Positions 1 to 7,283 of a stretch of 64,000 nt of DNA are shown here, in pieces. The position numbers were made by a program, and so were the translations under genes. Each line of letters begins with the position of its first letter. The stretch's first letter is position 1. The DNA is from Pseudoalteromonas flavipulchra NCIMB 2033 = ATCC BAA-314. GTDB taxonomy: Bacteria; Pseudomonadota; Gammaproteobacteria; Enterobacterales; Alteromonadaceae. The notes under the pieces are model-generated. The model was not told where the DNA came from, did no database searches, and saw only the letters and a list, made by a program, of their open reading frames with translations. The stretch is taken from positions 297,409-361,408 of the forward strand of contig JWIH01000016.1 of the NCBI GenBank assembly GCA_000814665.1, read 5' to 3'.

Positions 1-506
1 TGGGATTTAAACCGTCCTTCCCAAAATCTGCCTGTACAGTTATCTTCTATATTTGCTCGGCGGGCGATATCTTCGTTGAGTACTCGCATAAACCAGCTAA
101 TATCTGCGAGCCTTTCTCTGTATTTGGCGACATGCTCATTGAGTATCAACTGCTCCGACTCATTGAGTGGCTCACCTTCAGTAAACTTTTGGCTTATCCA
201 ATTGCCCTTAAACAACTTGTGCCATCGTATTACAATCGCTTTATCCGACAGGCGCTTAGCTTTTTTATCATCAACATATAAAACAATGTGAGTGTGATTA
301 CTCATCACCGCATAAGCACAGACATCAATACAAAACACAGACCCCAACATCAATAGCTTTTCTTCAACCCAATCACGACGGTGTTCGTATGATTTTCCGG
401 TAAATTTATCTTCACCACACAGAAACGCGCGCCTTACGCAACGGGAGATACAGTGGTAGTATTTGGTGTCGGTTAAACTGATTTGCTTTTTACGGGCTGT
501 AGCCAT
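1..506 (-). CDS. Y1/REP-associated-type transposase, 3' part cut by window edge
   Basis: The minus strand reads open from an ATG at 504-506 to the window edge, so the C-terminus is missing. The protein begins MATARKKQISL and carries the signature MSNHTHIVL, the HUH (His-x-His) metal-binding motif of Y1 single-strand transposases, as in IS200/IS605 TnpA and REP-associated tyrosine transposases (RAYTs). The N-terminal TKYYHCISRCVRRAFLCGE pattern and the GRFWEGRF pattern near the edge are typical of the RAYT/'transposase' group. These enzymes cut and join single-stranded DNA at hairpins. I see no obvious REP hairpin pair in the 220 bases upstream. The catalytic Tyr should lie beyond the edge or close to it, so intactness cannot be judged. 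Confidence 0.85.
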   Translation of the reverse strand, partial: MATARKKQISLTDTKYYHCISRCVRRAFLCGEDKFTGKSYEHRRDWVEEKLLMLGSVFCIDVCAYAVMSNHTHIVLYVDDKKAKRLSDKAIVIRWHKLFKGNWISQKFTEGEPLNESEQLILNEHVAKYRERLADISWFMRVLNEDIARRANIEDNCTGRFWEGRFKS

Positions 507-727
507 AGTTTGTTTTCCTCAGTCCTTTGAGTGCAGAATTAAAGCGTAGGCGGTATATTAGGAAGGTGCAAATTAGTGGTGGGTGTCAGCGATTTAATCG
601 TAGCAACAAGTTAGTTATTGTGATAACGCTGGTACAATGATAATAATGACCCATGACTCGGTAGAAAAACGATCCATTGGGTCGATATTAAATTGTTAAG
701 TGCCAGTGCCCCAAGGATGTATCGAGT
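507..727. other. Intergenic, no gene seen
   Basis: AT-rich spacer between the transposase and the next gene. I searched it for an attC site that would mark the 5' edge of the following cassette and found none. An AAGGATG Shine-Dalgarno-like stretch sits about 8 bases before the ATG at 728. Confidence 0.5.
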
Positions 728-1627
728 ATGCTAAGAAAAAAAGTACCGTTATCAAATGATCAAGTTGATAAGCATGGCGATAGAATGACTATCGACGCAT
801 TAGAAATGGCCAAAGTTCAAACTAACAGCAGAATTGTTGGCTCTCATATTGAACACGACTTTAGTTACCCTCCTATTGGCAGGATGGAAGAAGCTGATAT
901 CTTAAATCATGAAGGAGTGAATTGGTTAATTGGAGAGTTTGCATTATTCGAACCTTCAGACATTGATAAAGCTAACCCTCTAAACGAGCGTGAAATAGCC
1001 TTAAATAACCAAGAAGTTGATACTGTAAGTATTAAGTATGATCGAAGCTATAAGCAAGCTGGACTTGTTGATGAAGTAAAAAAACTACAACAAATTTTTG
1101 ATGAAAACTCTTCAACTGAGTTTGAAATCAAAAAGTCAGTTGAACCAGTTTCAACTTTAACACTCATGTTTGGTGTTGGTGTTGGTGTTGGTGTTGGTGC
1201 TACTTTTGCTGTTGCCAGTTTTTTTAAAGGTTTTTTTGGTGAAGCAGGCAAAGAATCGTGGCAAGCTTTTAAAAAATTAATTTTAAAGAATAAGTCAATA
1301 AATCCTGAGGCAGATAAGCACTATCAGTTTATTTTTGTGTGTCAAAATGAGTATTATAAAGTTGAAGTAATACTTTTATTTAAAAACCCAGAACCTGAAG
1401 ATATAGAAGAAATTATCAAATCTAATCAAGACTTAATTGATAATAAAATCAACCAATATTATGAAGATAATATTCGGGCTGGAAGAATTGTTTATGTTAT
1501 TGAAAATAAAATGTTTAAGCATGCTTATTCTGTAAGGAGGTGCGGTACTCCTTTTGATATTGATGACATGGAAGGTTATAAGTCACTATTAAATAGCTTA
1601 AAAGAAAATTTTCACAAAGGCACTTAA
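728..1627 (+). CDS. Uncharacterised membrane-anchored protein, probable integron cassette gene
   Basis: A 299-residue protein that I do not recognise. It has a polar N-terminal half (about 1-140), one hydrophobic glycine-rich segment at about 145-168 that could span the membrane, and a polar, Lys/Glu-rich C-terminal half with alternating hydrophobic residues. The membrane segment contains Gly-Val repeats encoded by a GGTGTT hexamer repeat. The gene is visibly more AT-rich than the core genes further right. Its stop codon overlaps the left core of an attC-like site, the usual arrangement for an integron cassette. The start is supported by AAGGATG upstream. Many cassette genes of this kind encode phage-defence, toxin or surface functions, but nothing in this sequence assigns one. 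Confidence 0.7.
   Translation: MLRKKVPLSNDQVDKHGDRMTIDALEMAKVQTNSRIVGSHIEHDFSYPPIGRMEEADILNHEGVNWLIGEFALFEPSDIDKANPLNEREIALNNQEVDTVSIKYDRSYKQAGLVDEVKKLQQIFDENSSTEFEIKKSVEPVSTLTLMFGVGVGVGVGATFAVASFFKGFFGEAGKESWQAFKKLILKNKSINPEADKHYQFIFVCQNEYYKVEVILLFKNPEPEDIEEIIKSNQDLIDNKINQYYEDNIRAGRIVYVIENKMFKHAYSVRRCGTPFDIDDMEGYKSLLNSLKENFHKGT
1172..1200 (+). repeat. GGTGTT hexanucleotide repeat, about 4.8 copies
   Basis: A direct hexamer repeat lies inside the gene at 728-1627 and encodes alternating Gly-Val in its hydrophobic segment. Because the unit is six bases, copy-number change would lengthen or shorten the segment without breaking the frame. Confidence 0.85.
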
Positions 1628-1722
1628 CAAACGCCTCAACATGGGACGTAAAAAGCTTGGCTTGCGTCACTTCGTTCCTTATTTTAGCCAAGCCTTTTGC
1701 GCCCGTTAGGCGGGCGTTGGTA
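1622..1722 (+). repeat. attC-like integron recombination site (VCR-like)
   Basis: The left inverse core ACTTAAC (1622-1628, overlapping the stop of the upstream gene) is followed by AAACGCCTCAACATGGGACG. The right end reads GCGCCCGTTAGGCGGGCGTT, ending at 1718. The left arm (AACAAACGCCTCAA) pairs with the right arm (TTAGGCGGGCGTT) with the bulges typical of attC. The internal GCTTGGCT and AGCCAAGC boxes (about 1654-1693) pair as the inner stem. The ends closely resemble the Vibrio cholerae VCR (TAACAAACGCCTCAA at the left, TTAGGCGGGCGTTA at the right). The right core GTTGGTA departs from GTTRRRY in its last two bases, where the neighbouring element begins. Confidence 0.85.
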
Positions 1723-2189
1723 TGACTCCCACTGTCAAGTTAAACACACTGATCCTTGCCTAACTTTAAGCCATAATTTCTTAACTCGAATTAGAGAGAG
1801 TTAATGCATAGGATGAAGCAAGTAATTTCGTCGGTTTTCTTGCTGGTATTCGTTGGTTACTTATTGCTCATTAACCGGTAAATCCAGTAACCGCAGGGGC
1901 CAGCCTCATAGACAAAGTGAAGAGTTGCATATTCAAAGTGACGAACTAGTTTTTTAACGGCTATTTTAGATGATGGTACTCTACCAAAGTGCACAGGTTG
2001 TGCGCCTCGATGGTCTTCAATATAGGCGACTTCATTGAATTCTTTATGTGTATCAAGTCCGATAAAAAGTATGTTATGTTTGTTCATGCTAGCCTCTGCT
2101 GTTTAGTTATTTGACAAACTAATTATGGCTCTGGCTTTGTATTAAGCTAACCCACGAAAAAGCGGAGGCTAGCACCGTGTGGGAGTCAT
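1722..2189 (-). mobile_element. Decayed IS110-family element, 468 bp
   Basis: Bounded by a perfect 11-bp inverted repeat, ATGACTCCCAC at 1722-1732 and its complement at 2179-2189. Inside, on the minus strand, lies the N-terminal piece of an IS110-type DEDD transposase (1857-2087). Between the transposase start and the right end is a 13-bp near-perfect inverted repeat (GCTAGCCTCTGCT at 2088-2100 against 2161-2173). A shorter dyad TTAACTC/GAGTTAA is at 1781-1804. A complete IS110 element would be roughly 1.2-1.5 kb, so most of it is deleted. The element abuts the right end of the attC-like site, which recalls the IS1111-attC group that targets attC sites; that link is inference. Confidence 0.65.
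1857..2087 (-). pseudogene. IS110-family transposase, N-terminal fragment
   Basis: This 76-codon reading frame begins MNKHNILFIGLDTHKE and includes YEAGPCGYWIYR. The D of GLDTH and the E of YEAGP are the first two acidic residues of the RuvC-like DEDD catalytic core of IS110/IS1111 transposases, and YEAGPCG-type wording is a family hallmark. The protein stops right after this, where a full family member continues for over 200 more residues including the second DD pair and the serine-containing C-terminal domain. It therefore cannot be an active recombinase. Confidence 0.8.
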
Positions 2190-2190
2190 T

Positions 2191-3003
2191 ATGTCTATGC
2201 CTCAGATTATCTGCAATGGTTCAATAGGGTTGGGTATGGAACAAAATTGGGAAAGTTATAAGAAGTGGATTGCTGAAGCGACACGTAATAACAGAAGAAA
2301 TTATTATCGTGGTCAGAGTGACAGTAAGTGGAATTTAAAAACAACATTTCACCGTAATGCCGAATTTAAAGGAATATCTCTTGCCCATTACTTTGGCACG
2401 ATAATGAATGACGTCAATTATCAGGTCGCAGCGTTTGAAGCCCCCATTAACTTTCAAAATAATGCAGAGTACTCAACTTTTCTTGGGAAGCTACAACATC
2501 ATGGATTTCCCACTCCATTGTTAGATTGGACGCTATCTGGTTATGTGGCTGCTTATTTCGCATTCAAAAGTGCTCCAATACAGCCTAAATCAACAGATAA
2601 AGTTTCAGTGTTTATTTTTGACATTGAAGGTTGGAGTCAGGTTTTCGGTTCAACGACTAATTTTTTGGGAGCAGATCAGTTTGTTAGCGATTTTGTTCCT
2701 TATGCTACAGGAAACCAGAGAATGATTCGTCAAATGGGTGTTACCACCTCGACGAACGTATCGGATATCGAAAGTTTTATACTTCAGAAAGGCAGAGATG
2801 TGGGGCGTGACTTTTTGTGGCGTTATGACATGCCAGCCTCTGAACGAACTGTTGTAATGCGCGAATTAAATTCTATGGGTATCAATGATATGACATTATT
2901 CCCAGACTTTGACGGTTTGTGTCAACACCTAAAGGAAAGGCATTTTACAAGTCAGCAGCACATCATGCCACCACCACCACCACCAGTGGTACCTAAGGCA
3001 TAA
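2191..3003 (+). CDS. FRG domain protein, integron cassette gene
   Basis: A 270-residue protein from ATG 2191. YYRGQSDSKWNLKTTFHR near the N-terminus and FLGKLQHHGFPTPLLDWTLS about 65 residues later, followed by YVAAYFAFKS, match the FRG domain, named for its F/Y-R-G motif. FRG proteins have no firmly established activity and are frequent in mobile and defence-associated contexts. The C-terminus ends in a Pro-rich tail (HIMPPPPPPVVPKA) encoded by CCA/CCG/CCC repeats. Start choice: an in-frame GTG at 2179 lies inside the inverted repeat of the neighbouring IS remnant, so ATG 2191 or 2197 is preferred. The gene is followed at its stop codon by an attC-like site, so it is probably the second cassette of an array. 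Confidence 0.75.
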   Translation: MSMPQIICNGSIGLGMEQNWESYKKWIAEATRNNRRNYYRGQSDSKWNLKTTFHRNAEFKGISLAHYFGTIMNDVNYQVAAFEAPINFQNNAEYSTFLGKLQHHGFPTPLLDWTLSGYVAAYFAFKSAPIQPKSTDKVSVFIFDIEGWSQVFGSTTNFLGADQFVSDFVPYATGNQRMIRQMGVTTSTNVSDIESFILQKGRDVGRDFLWRYDMPASERTVVMRELNSMGINDMTLFPDFDGLCQHLKERHFTSQQHIMPPPPPPVVPKA

Positions 3004-3125
3004 CAAAGCGTTTAAGGCAGATTCGCAACGCTCGGCATTCTCAGCTCTAGTCGAGTTTTAGTGTTTACGGTGCAATGATTTAGGTTAGGTGGTAGCGTTG
3101 CTCACTACTTAACGCGGCGTTAGCC
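2998..3125 (+). repeat. attC-like integron recombination site, second copy
   Basis: The left inverse core GCATAAC (2998-3004) overlaps the stop codon of the FRG gene. The right core GTTAGCC is at 3119-3125. The arms pair: AACAAAGCGTTTAAG at the left with CTTAACGCGGCGTT at the right. The inner boxes CGCAACGCT (3024-3032) and AGCGTTG (3094-3100) also pair. Length 128 bp, within the attC range. Both cores have one departure from the RYYYAAC/GTTRRRY consensus. No integrase gene is visible in the window. Confidence 0.85.
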
Positions 3126-3197
3126 CATAGAAATTTTTATCCGAAAGTCATCTAATACAGCCGACGACCTAAAACTTTTTTGTCCAAAAACGAACTA

Positions 3198-3220
3198 GAG
3201 CGAACATCTGCTGTTCGCTC
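3198..3220. other. 9-bp perfect hairpin after the cassette array
   Basis: GAGCGAACA and TGTTCGCTC are separated by 5 bases. There is no T-tract on either side, so a rho-independent terminator is doubtful. It could mark the array end or be a protein site. The rest of 3126-3320 shows no gene. Confidence 0.5.
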
Positions 3221-3320
3221 ATAACTGCAGGTCAGGTGAAACATTAACCTAATCATCAAGGCTGTAGGATCAGATATGAGCCACTACACTTTAACAATTA
3301 AGTTTATATTTTGATTCGGC

Positions 3321-4181
3321 CTACTTTTCGAAAGCACGCTTCATAAAGTTAGGTGTTGCTAATGCACCCTTATGAATACCTGTGTTGTAGTACTCAGTGT
3401 CAAATGTTGCGTTATCAACGTCTTGTTCGCGGAATCCGGCAAACTTTTGATCTTTACGCGCCATTGTTGCTGACCACAGACCGCTTGGGTAGATTGGCTG
3501 TGGGAAAGGTAGGGTTTGCAGATCAACAAAGCCTACTTCCAACATTGCATCGCGCATTTCTAGTAGCAATGGCATGTGCATCAGAGGTGATTCACTTTGC
3601 TGGATCATGATACCACCAGTGCGAAGCGCTGCTAAACAACTCTTGTAGAATGCGTGATTGAATAAACCTTCACCTGGGCCAACAGGATCGGTGCCATCAA
3701 CGATGATAACGTCGATAGATTCTGCTTCGGCTTCACGCATATATTTGATGCCATCATCAAACATCACAGTTGCGCGAGGATCGTTATTAGACTCACAAAG
3801 CTCAGGGAAGTATTTCAAAGACATTTGCGTCACAACTTCGTCGATATCAATCTGAGTAACTTTTTCAACGCCAGGGTGCTTTAGTACTTCACGCAAGGTG
3901 CCACAGTCGCCGCCGCCAATGATCACAACATTTTTAGGTGCAGGGTGCGAGAATAGCGCCGGGTGACTCATCATTTCGTGATAGAAAAAGTTTTCACGCG
4001 TGCTCACCATAGTGCAACCGTCAATGATCATCAGGTTACCAAAATCCGTCGTTTCAAACATTTCTACTTTTTGAAATGGTGATTGGATTTCGTCTAATTT
4101 TTTGTTGACTCTAAGTGAAAAAGCGCTGCCATCGCGGTCGCTAATTTCTGTAAACCAACGGTTTGCTTCTAAGTTTGCCAT
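3321..4181 (-). CDS. speE: Polyamine aminopropyltransferase (spermidine synthase)
   Basis: Transfers the aminopropyl group of decarboxylated S-adenosylmethionine to putrescine, giving spermidine, in the cytoplasm. The 286-residue protein shows YHEMMSHPALF, the Rossmann glycine motif VVIIGGGDCGTLREVLKH, the acidic IDIDEVV for the cofactor, and VDGTDPVGPGEGLF. These are the family's hallmark blocks in the usual order, and the length is close to E. coli SpeE (288). ATG 4181 is preferred to an in-frame GTG at 4193 because the family begins about here; neither has a strong Shine-Dalgarno. The gene is divergent from speA, whose product feeds putrescine synthesis through agmatine. speD, which would supply the aminopropyl donor, is not in the window. 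Confidence 0.93.
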   Translation of the reverse strand: MANLEANRWFTEISDRDGSAFSLRVNKKLDEIQSPFQKVEMFETTDFGNLMIIDGCTMVSTRENFFYHEMMSHPALFSHPAPKNVVIIGGGDCGTLREVLKHPGVEKVTQIDIDEVVTQMSLKYFPELCESNNDPRATVMFDDGIKYMREAEAESIDVIIVDGTDPVGPGEGLFNHAFYKSCLAALRTGGIMIQQSESPLMHMPLLLEMRDAMLEVGFVDLQTLPFPQPIYPSGLWSATMARKDQKFAGFREQDVDNATFDTEYYNTGIHKGALATPNFMKRAFEK

Positions 4182-4401
4182 GATTGTGTTCACACTTGAT
4201 AAAAATTAAGGCAATTTTGCCAGTGCTTGCGCCTTTGCTCAATCAATTTTAGTCAACATTTTGTACTTTGCCTCATATTAGTCTTAATCAAGCATGGGCT
4301 ATTTATCAGGTTTGTAAGCTAATGAAAACGCAACTTTAGGTCGCATTGACTAGCCTCGCGTATTAGAATGAAGCTTTATAAAGAATTAATTGAGAGCAGC
4401 A

Positions 4402-6282
4402 ATGACTTGGGGTCTGCAAACAGCACGTTCTATCTATAACGTTACGCACTGGAGTGACGGCTATTTTGATATCAATGAACAGGGCCAGTTAGTGGCGTTT
4501 CCTGATGGTGATCGCACTAAGCCACCAATTCTTCTTCCAGAGTTAACTGAGCAATTTAAAGCGCAGGGGCTAACTTTGCCGGTTTTGGTGCGTTTTACCG
4601 ACATTTTAAAACATCGTGTCGATACCTTGACTCAAGCATTTACTGCTGCACGAACTCAACGTGATTACCAAGGCCAGTACACTTGTGTTTACCCAATAAA
4701 AGTGAATCAGCAGCGCTCGGTTGTCAGCAAGTTATTGGCTCATCCAAGCGGTCTTGTTGGCCTTGAAGCCGGTTCTAAGCCTGAGTTGATGGCAATTTTG
4801 GGTGTGGCACACCAACCTATTACCATTGTCTGTAACGGTTACAAAGACAGTGAGTTCTTGCGCTTAGCTTGTATTGGTCAAGCGATGGGTCATCAAGTAA
4901 ACATAGTCGTTGAAAAGCTCTCTGAACTGGATACCTTATTACAGGAAATCGACGATTTAGGCATTGAACCGTCGATTGGTATTCGTATTCGTCTTAATTC
5001 AGTTGGTAAGGGCAAGTGGCAAAATACCGGTGGTGAAAAAGGCAAGTTTGGTCTTACTGCTAGCCAAGTGCTGCAAGCGGTTGAGCTACTTAAGTCGCAT
5101 AATCGGTTGCACTTAATGCAGTTGGTACACTTCCATATCGGCTCGCAAGTTGCCAATATTCGTGATATTCAACGTGCGCTTAAAGAGTGTGCGCGTCACT
5201 ATGCTGAGCTATACCAACTAGGTGTTCCGCTGCGTATCGTTGATGTTGGCGGTGGCCTAGGAGTGGACTACGAAGGCTCAGGTTCTCGTAGTTCATGCTC
5301 TATGAATTATACGGTGGCGGAATACGCGAAAAATGTGGTGCATGCTTTTCATGATATAGCGGAGCTCAATAACATTCCGCATCCGGATATTATTACTGAA
5401 TCTGGCCGAGCATTAACTGCTCATCACGCGATGCTTATCACGGATGTGATTGACGTAGAAAAAGCGCCAAATCAAGTCGAACCGGTGCAACCACAAGATA
5501 CCAGCCCATTGGTGTTGCAAGAGTTATGGCATTCGTTGTCACAATTAACTCCTCGCATGGCTTTAGAAACTTATCATGACGCTATGCACTTGTTCAGCGA
5601 TGCACACGACCAATACGTGCATGGTTTGATCAGCATGCAAGAGTGGGCGCAGCTTGAACAGCTTTACTTCACGACACTTCATAAAGTGCGTGAGTGCTTA
5701 AATGAGAATGCGAGAGCACACAGAGAAGTACTAGACGACCTCAATGAAAAGCTGGCTGATAAGCTGTTTGTGAACTTCTCGTTGTTCCAATCACTGCCGG
5801 ATGTCTGGGGTATTGACCAGCTATTTCCGGTGATGCCTATCGACAAGCTCAATCAGCCGTTGACGCAAAGAGCGATTATTCAGGACATTACCTGTGATTC
5901 TGATGGTCAAATCAACAGTTATGTTGAGGGCGCGGGTATCGAATCAAGTTTACCTATTCCTGAGTATGTGCCGGGAGAGCAATATCACGTTGCGATGTTC
6001 TTGGTGGGAGCCTATCAAGAAATATTGGGTGATTTACATAACTTATTTGGTGACACAGACTCAGTACACGTTGAGCTTTGTGATGAGGGTTATAAACTCA
6101 CCAATGCAATCAAGGGCGACAGTGTTGAAGATGTACTGCGCTTTGTTCATTATGACAAAGCGGTGCTATCTGAGAACTACGCACAGCAAGTCGCAGCCTT
6201 GTCGTTGCCAGAGTCAATTAAAGCTCAGTATCTACAAGAGTTAAACGCTGGACTTGAAGGTTATACTTACTTCGAAGATTGA
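4402..6282 (+). CDS. speA: Biosynthetic arginine decarboxylase
   Basis: PLP enzyme converting arginine to agmatine, the first step of the agmatine route to putrescine. The sequence tracks E. coli SpeA along its length (626 versus 658 residues; the E. coli N-terminal extension is missing). Visible blocks are YPIKVNQQRSV with the PLP-binding Lys at about residue 100, GLEAGSKPELMA, VCNGYKDSEFLRLA, HFHIGSQVANI, VDVGGGLGVDYEGS, ESGRALTAHHA, and the C-terminal ITCDSDGQI with the catalytic Cys, followed by EILGDLHNLFGDT. ATG 4402 is preferred to an in-frame TTG at 4390. It lies divergently to speE with about 220 bp between, so both promoters should be there. A terminator follows. Confidence 0.96.
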   Translation: MTWGLQTARSIYNVTHWSDGYFDINEQGQLVAFPDGDRTKPPILLPELTEQFKAQGLTLPVLVRFTDILKHRVDTLTQAFTAARTQRDYQGQYTCVYPIKVNQQRSVVSKLLAHPSGLVGLEAGSKPELMAILGVAHQPITIVCNGYKDSEFLRLACIGQAMGHQVNIVVEKLSELDTLLQEIDDLGIEPSIGIRIRLNSVGKGKWQNTGGEKGKFGLTASQVLQAVELLKSHNRLHLMQLVHFHIGSQVANIRDIQRALKECARHYAELYQLGVPLRIVDVGGGLGVDYEGSGSRSSCSMNYTVAEYAKNVVHAFHDIAELNNIPHPDIITESGRALTAHHAMLITDVIDVEKAPNQVEPVQPQDTSPLVLQELWHSLSQLTPRMALETYHDAMHLFSDAHDQYVHGLISMQEWAQLEQLYFTTLHKVRECLNENARAHREVLDDLNEKLADKLFVNFSLFQSLPDVWGIDQLFPVMPIDKLNQPLTQRAIIQDITCDSDGQINSYVEGAGIESSLPIPEYVPGEQYHVAMFLVGAYQEILGDLHNLFGDTDSVHVELCDEGYKLTNAIKGDSVEDVLRFVHYDKAVLSENYAQQVAALSLPESIKAQYLQELNAGLEGYTYFED

Positions 6283-6312
6283 TTTTCAAATAGTGAAATG
6301 GAATAAATTATA

Positions 6313-6335
6313 GCCGACCAACTGGTCGGCTTAAT
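6313..6335 (+). terminator. Terminator after speA
   Basis: Perfect 8-bp stem GCCGACCA-AC-TGGTCGGC (6313-6330) followed by TTAATTGTGT. The T-run is modest. Confidence 0.6.
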
Positions 6336-6392
6336 TGTGTGTGATTTTCAAGGTATGATACAGCTCTGCCGTAAAACACGATGAGGGAATGA

Positions 6393-7268
6393 ATGTCGTT
6401 TATTCGTAAAGTGATCAGCATCTTGCTGTATGCCGTTAACACTATATTTTGGTTTATACCGATCTTTATTTGTGGCTTGATTAAGCTCCTGCCCATCCCA
6501 CCATTGCAAAAAGCCATGAGCTATATTGCTAAAGCGTGCGCGAGTAATTGGGTCGCGTGTAATTCAGTGAGCCAAAACCTCATTGCGCCGTATACGCTCA
6601 ATGTTAGCGGGTTGGATGAGCTAAAACGCAAAGACTGGTACTTGGTTATCGCCAATCATCAAAGTTGGGTGGATATCTTAGTGTTGCAGCGAGTGCTTCA
6701 TGGCAAAATCCCGTTTTTGAATTTCTTTTTGAAAAAAGAGCTGCTTTACGTACCTGTTCTTGGTCTTGCTTGGTGGGCGCTCGATTTTCCTTTTATGACG
6801 CGAACCAGCAAGTCGCAATTAAAGAAAAACCCTAAATTGCGTGGTAAAGACATAGAAACGACGCGAAAAGCATGCGAAAAGTTTAAAACAATGCCAGTGA
6901 GTATTGTAAACTTCGTTGAGGGTACGCGTTACACCGAATCCAAGCATAGTAAGCAGAAAAGCCCATTCACACACCTGCTTAAACCAAAAGCGGGAGGCAT
7001 CGCATTTGTGATGCAGGCCATGGGTGAGCAAATCAGCAAAGTGGTGAATGTCACCATCCATTATCCCGGTGGTGTACCAACTTTTGCAGACTTTATCGCT
7101 GGTAAAGTGAAGTCAGTAGATGTTCAGGTGGAAGTAATGCCGGTCAGTGCAAACTTGGTCGGCGACTACACGAATGATCCCGAATTTAGAGTGCGTTTCC
7201 AATCCGAATTAAACGCCTTGTGGCAAGCCAAAGACGCACAACTTGTGGAGCTTGCCGATAAAAAGTAG
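6393..7268 (+). CDS. YihG-like 1-acyl-glycerol-phosphate acyltransferase family protein, first copy
   Basis: A 291-residue member of the PlsC-type lysophospholipid acyltransferases, which add acyl chains to lysophosphatidate-type acceptors at the inner membrane. It has an N-terminal membrane segment at about 8-32. The catalytic HX4D box is NHQSWVD (His89, Asp94), and the acceptor-binding block is FVEGTRYT (about 174-181). The wording around PFMTRTSK, GKDIETTR and VVNVTIHYPGG follows E. coli YihG closely. It is the first gene of a tight unit: 12-15 bp separate it from a paralogue with the same block order, and that overlaps a YbdG-type channel. The start is preceded by GAGGGAATG-like purines. 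Confidence 0.85.
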   Translation: MSFIRKVISILLYAVNTIFWFIPIFICGLIKLLPIPPLQKAMSYIAKACASNWVACNSVSQNLIAPYTLNVSGLDELKRKDWYLVIANHQSWVDILVLQRVLHGKIPFLNFFLKKELLYVPVLGLAWWALDFPFMTRTSKSQLKKNPKLRGKDIETTRKACEKFKTMPVSIVNFVEGTRYTESKHSKQKSPFTHLLKPKAGGIAFVMQAMGEQISKVVNVTIHYPGGVPTFADFIAGKVKSVDVQVEVMPVSANLVGDYTNDPEFRVRFQSELNALWQAKDAQLVELADKK

Positions 7269-7283
7269 TAGAAGGATGTTGTG

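Noticed and set aside
507-727. Possible third attC upstream of the first cassette gene
   Set aside because: GTTAGTTATTGTGATAACG looks palindromic, but there are no paired outer boxes in attC arrangement and it is too short.
1048-1251. Minus-strand reading frame with a Pro-Thr repeat
   Set aside because: It is the complement of the GGTGTT repeat inside the plus-strand gene; no ribosome site or family match.
2179-2190. GTG start for the FRG gene
   Set aside because: It lies within the inverted repeat of the IS remnant; ATG 2191 or 2197 is more likely.
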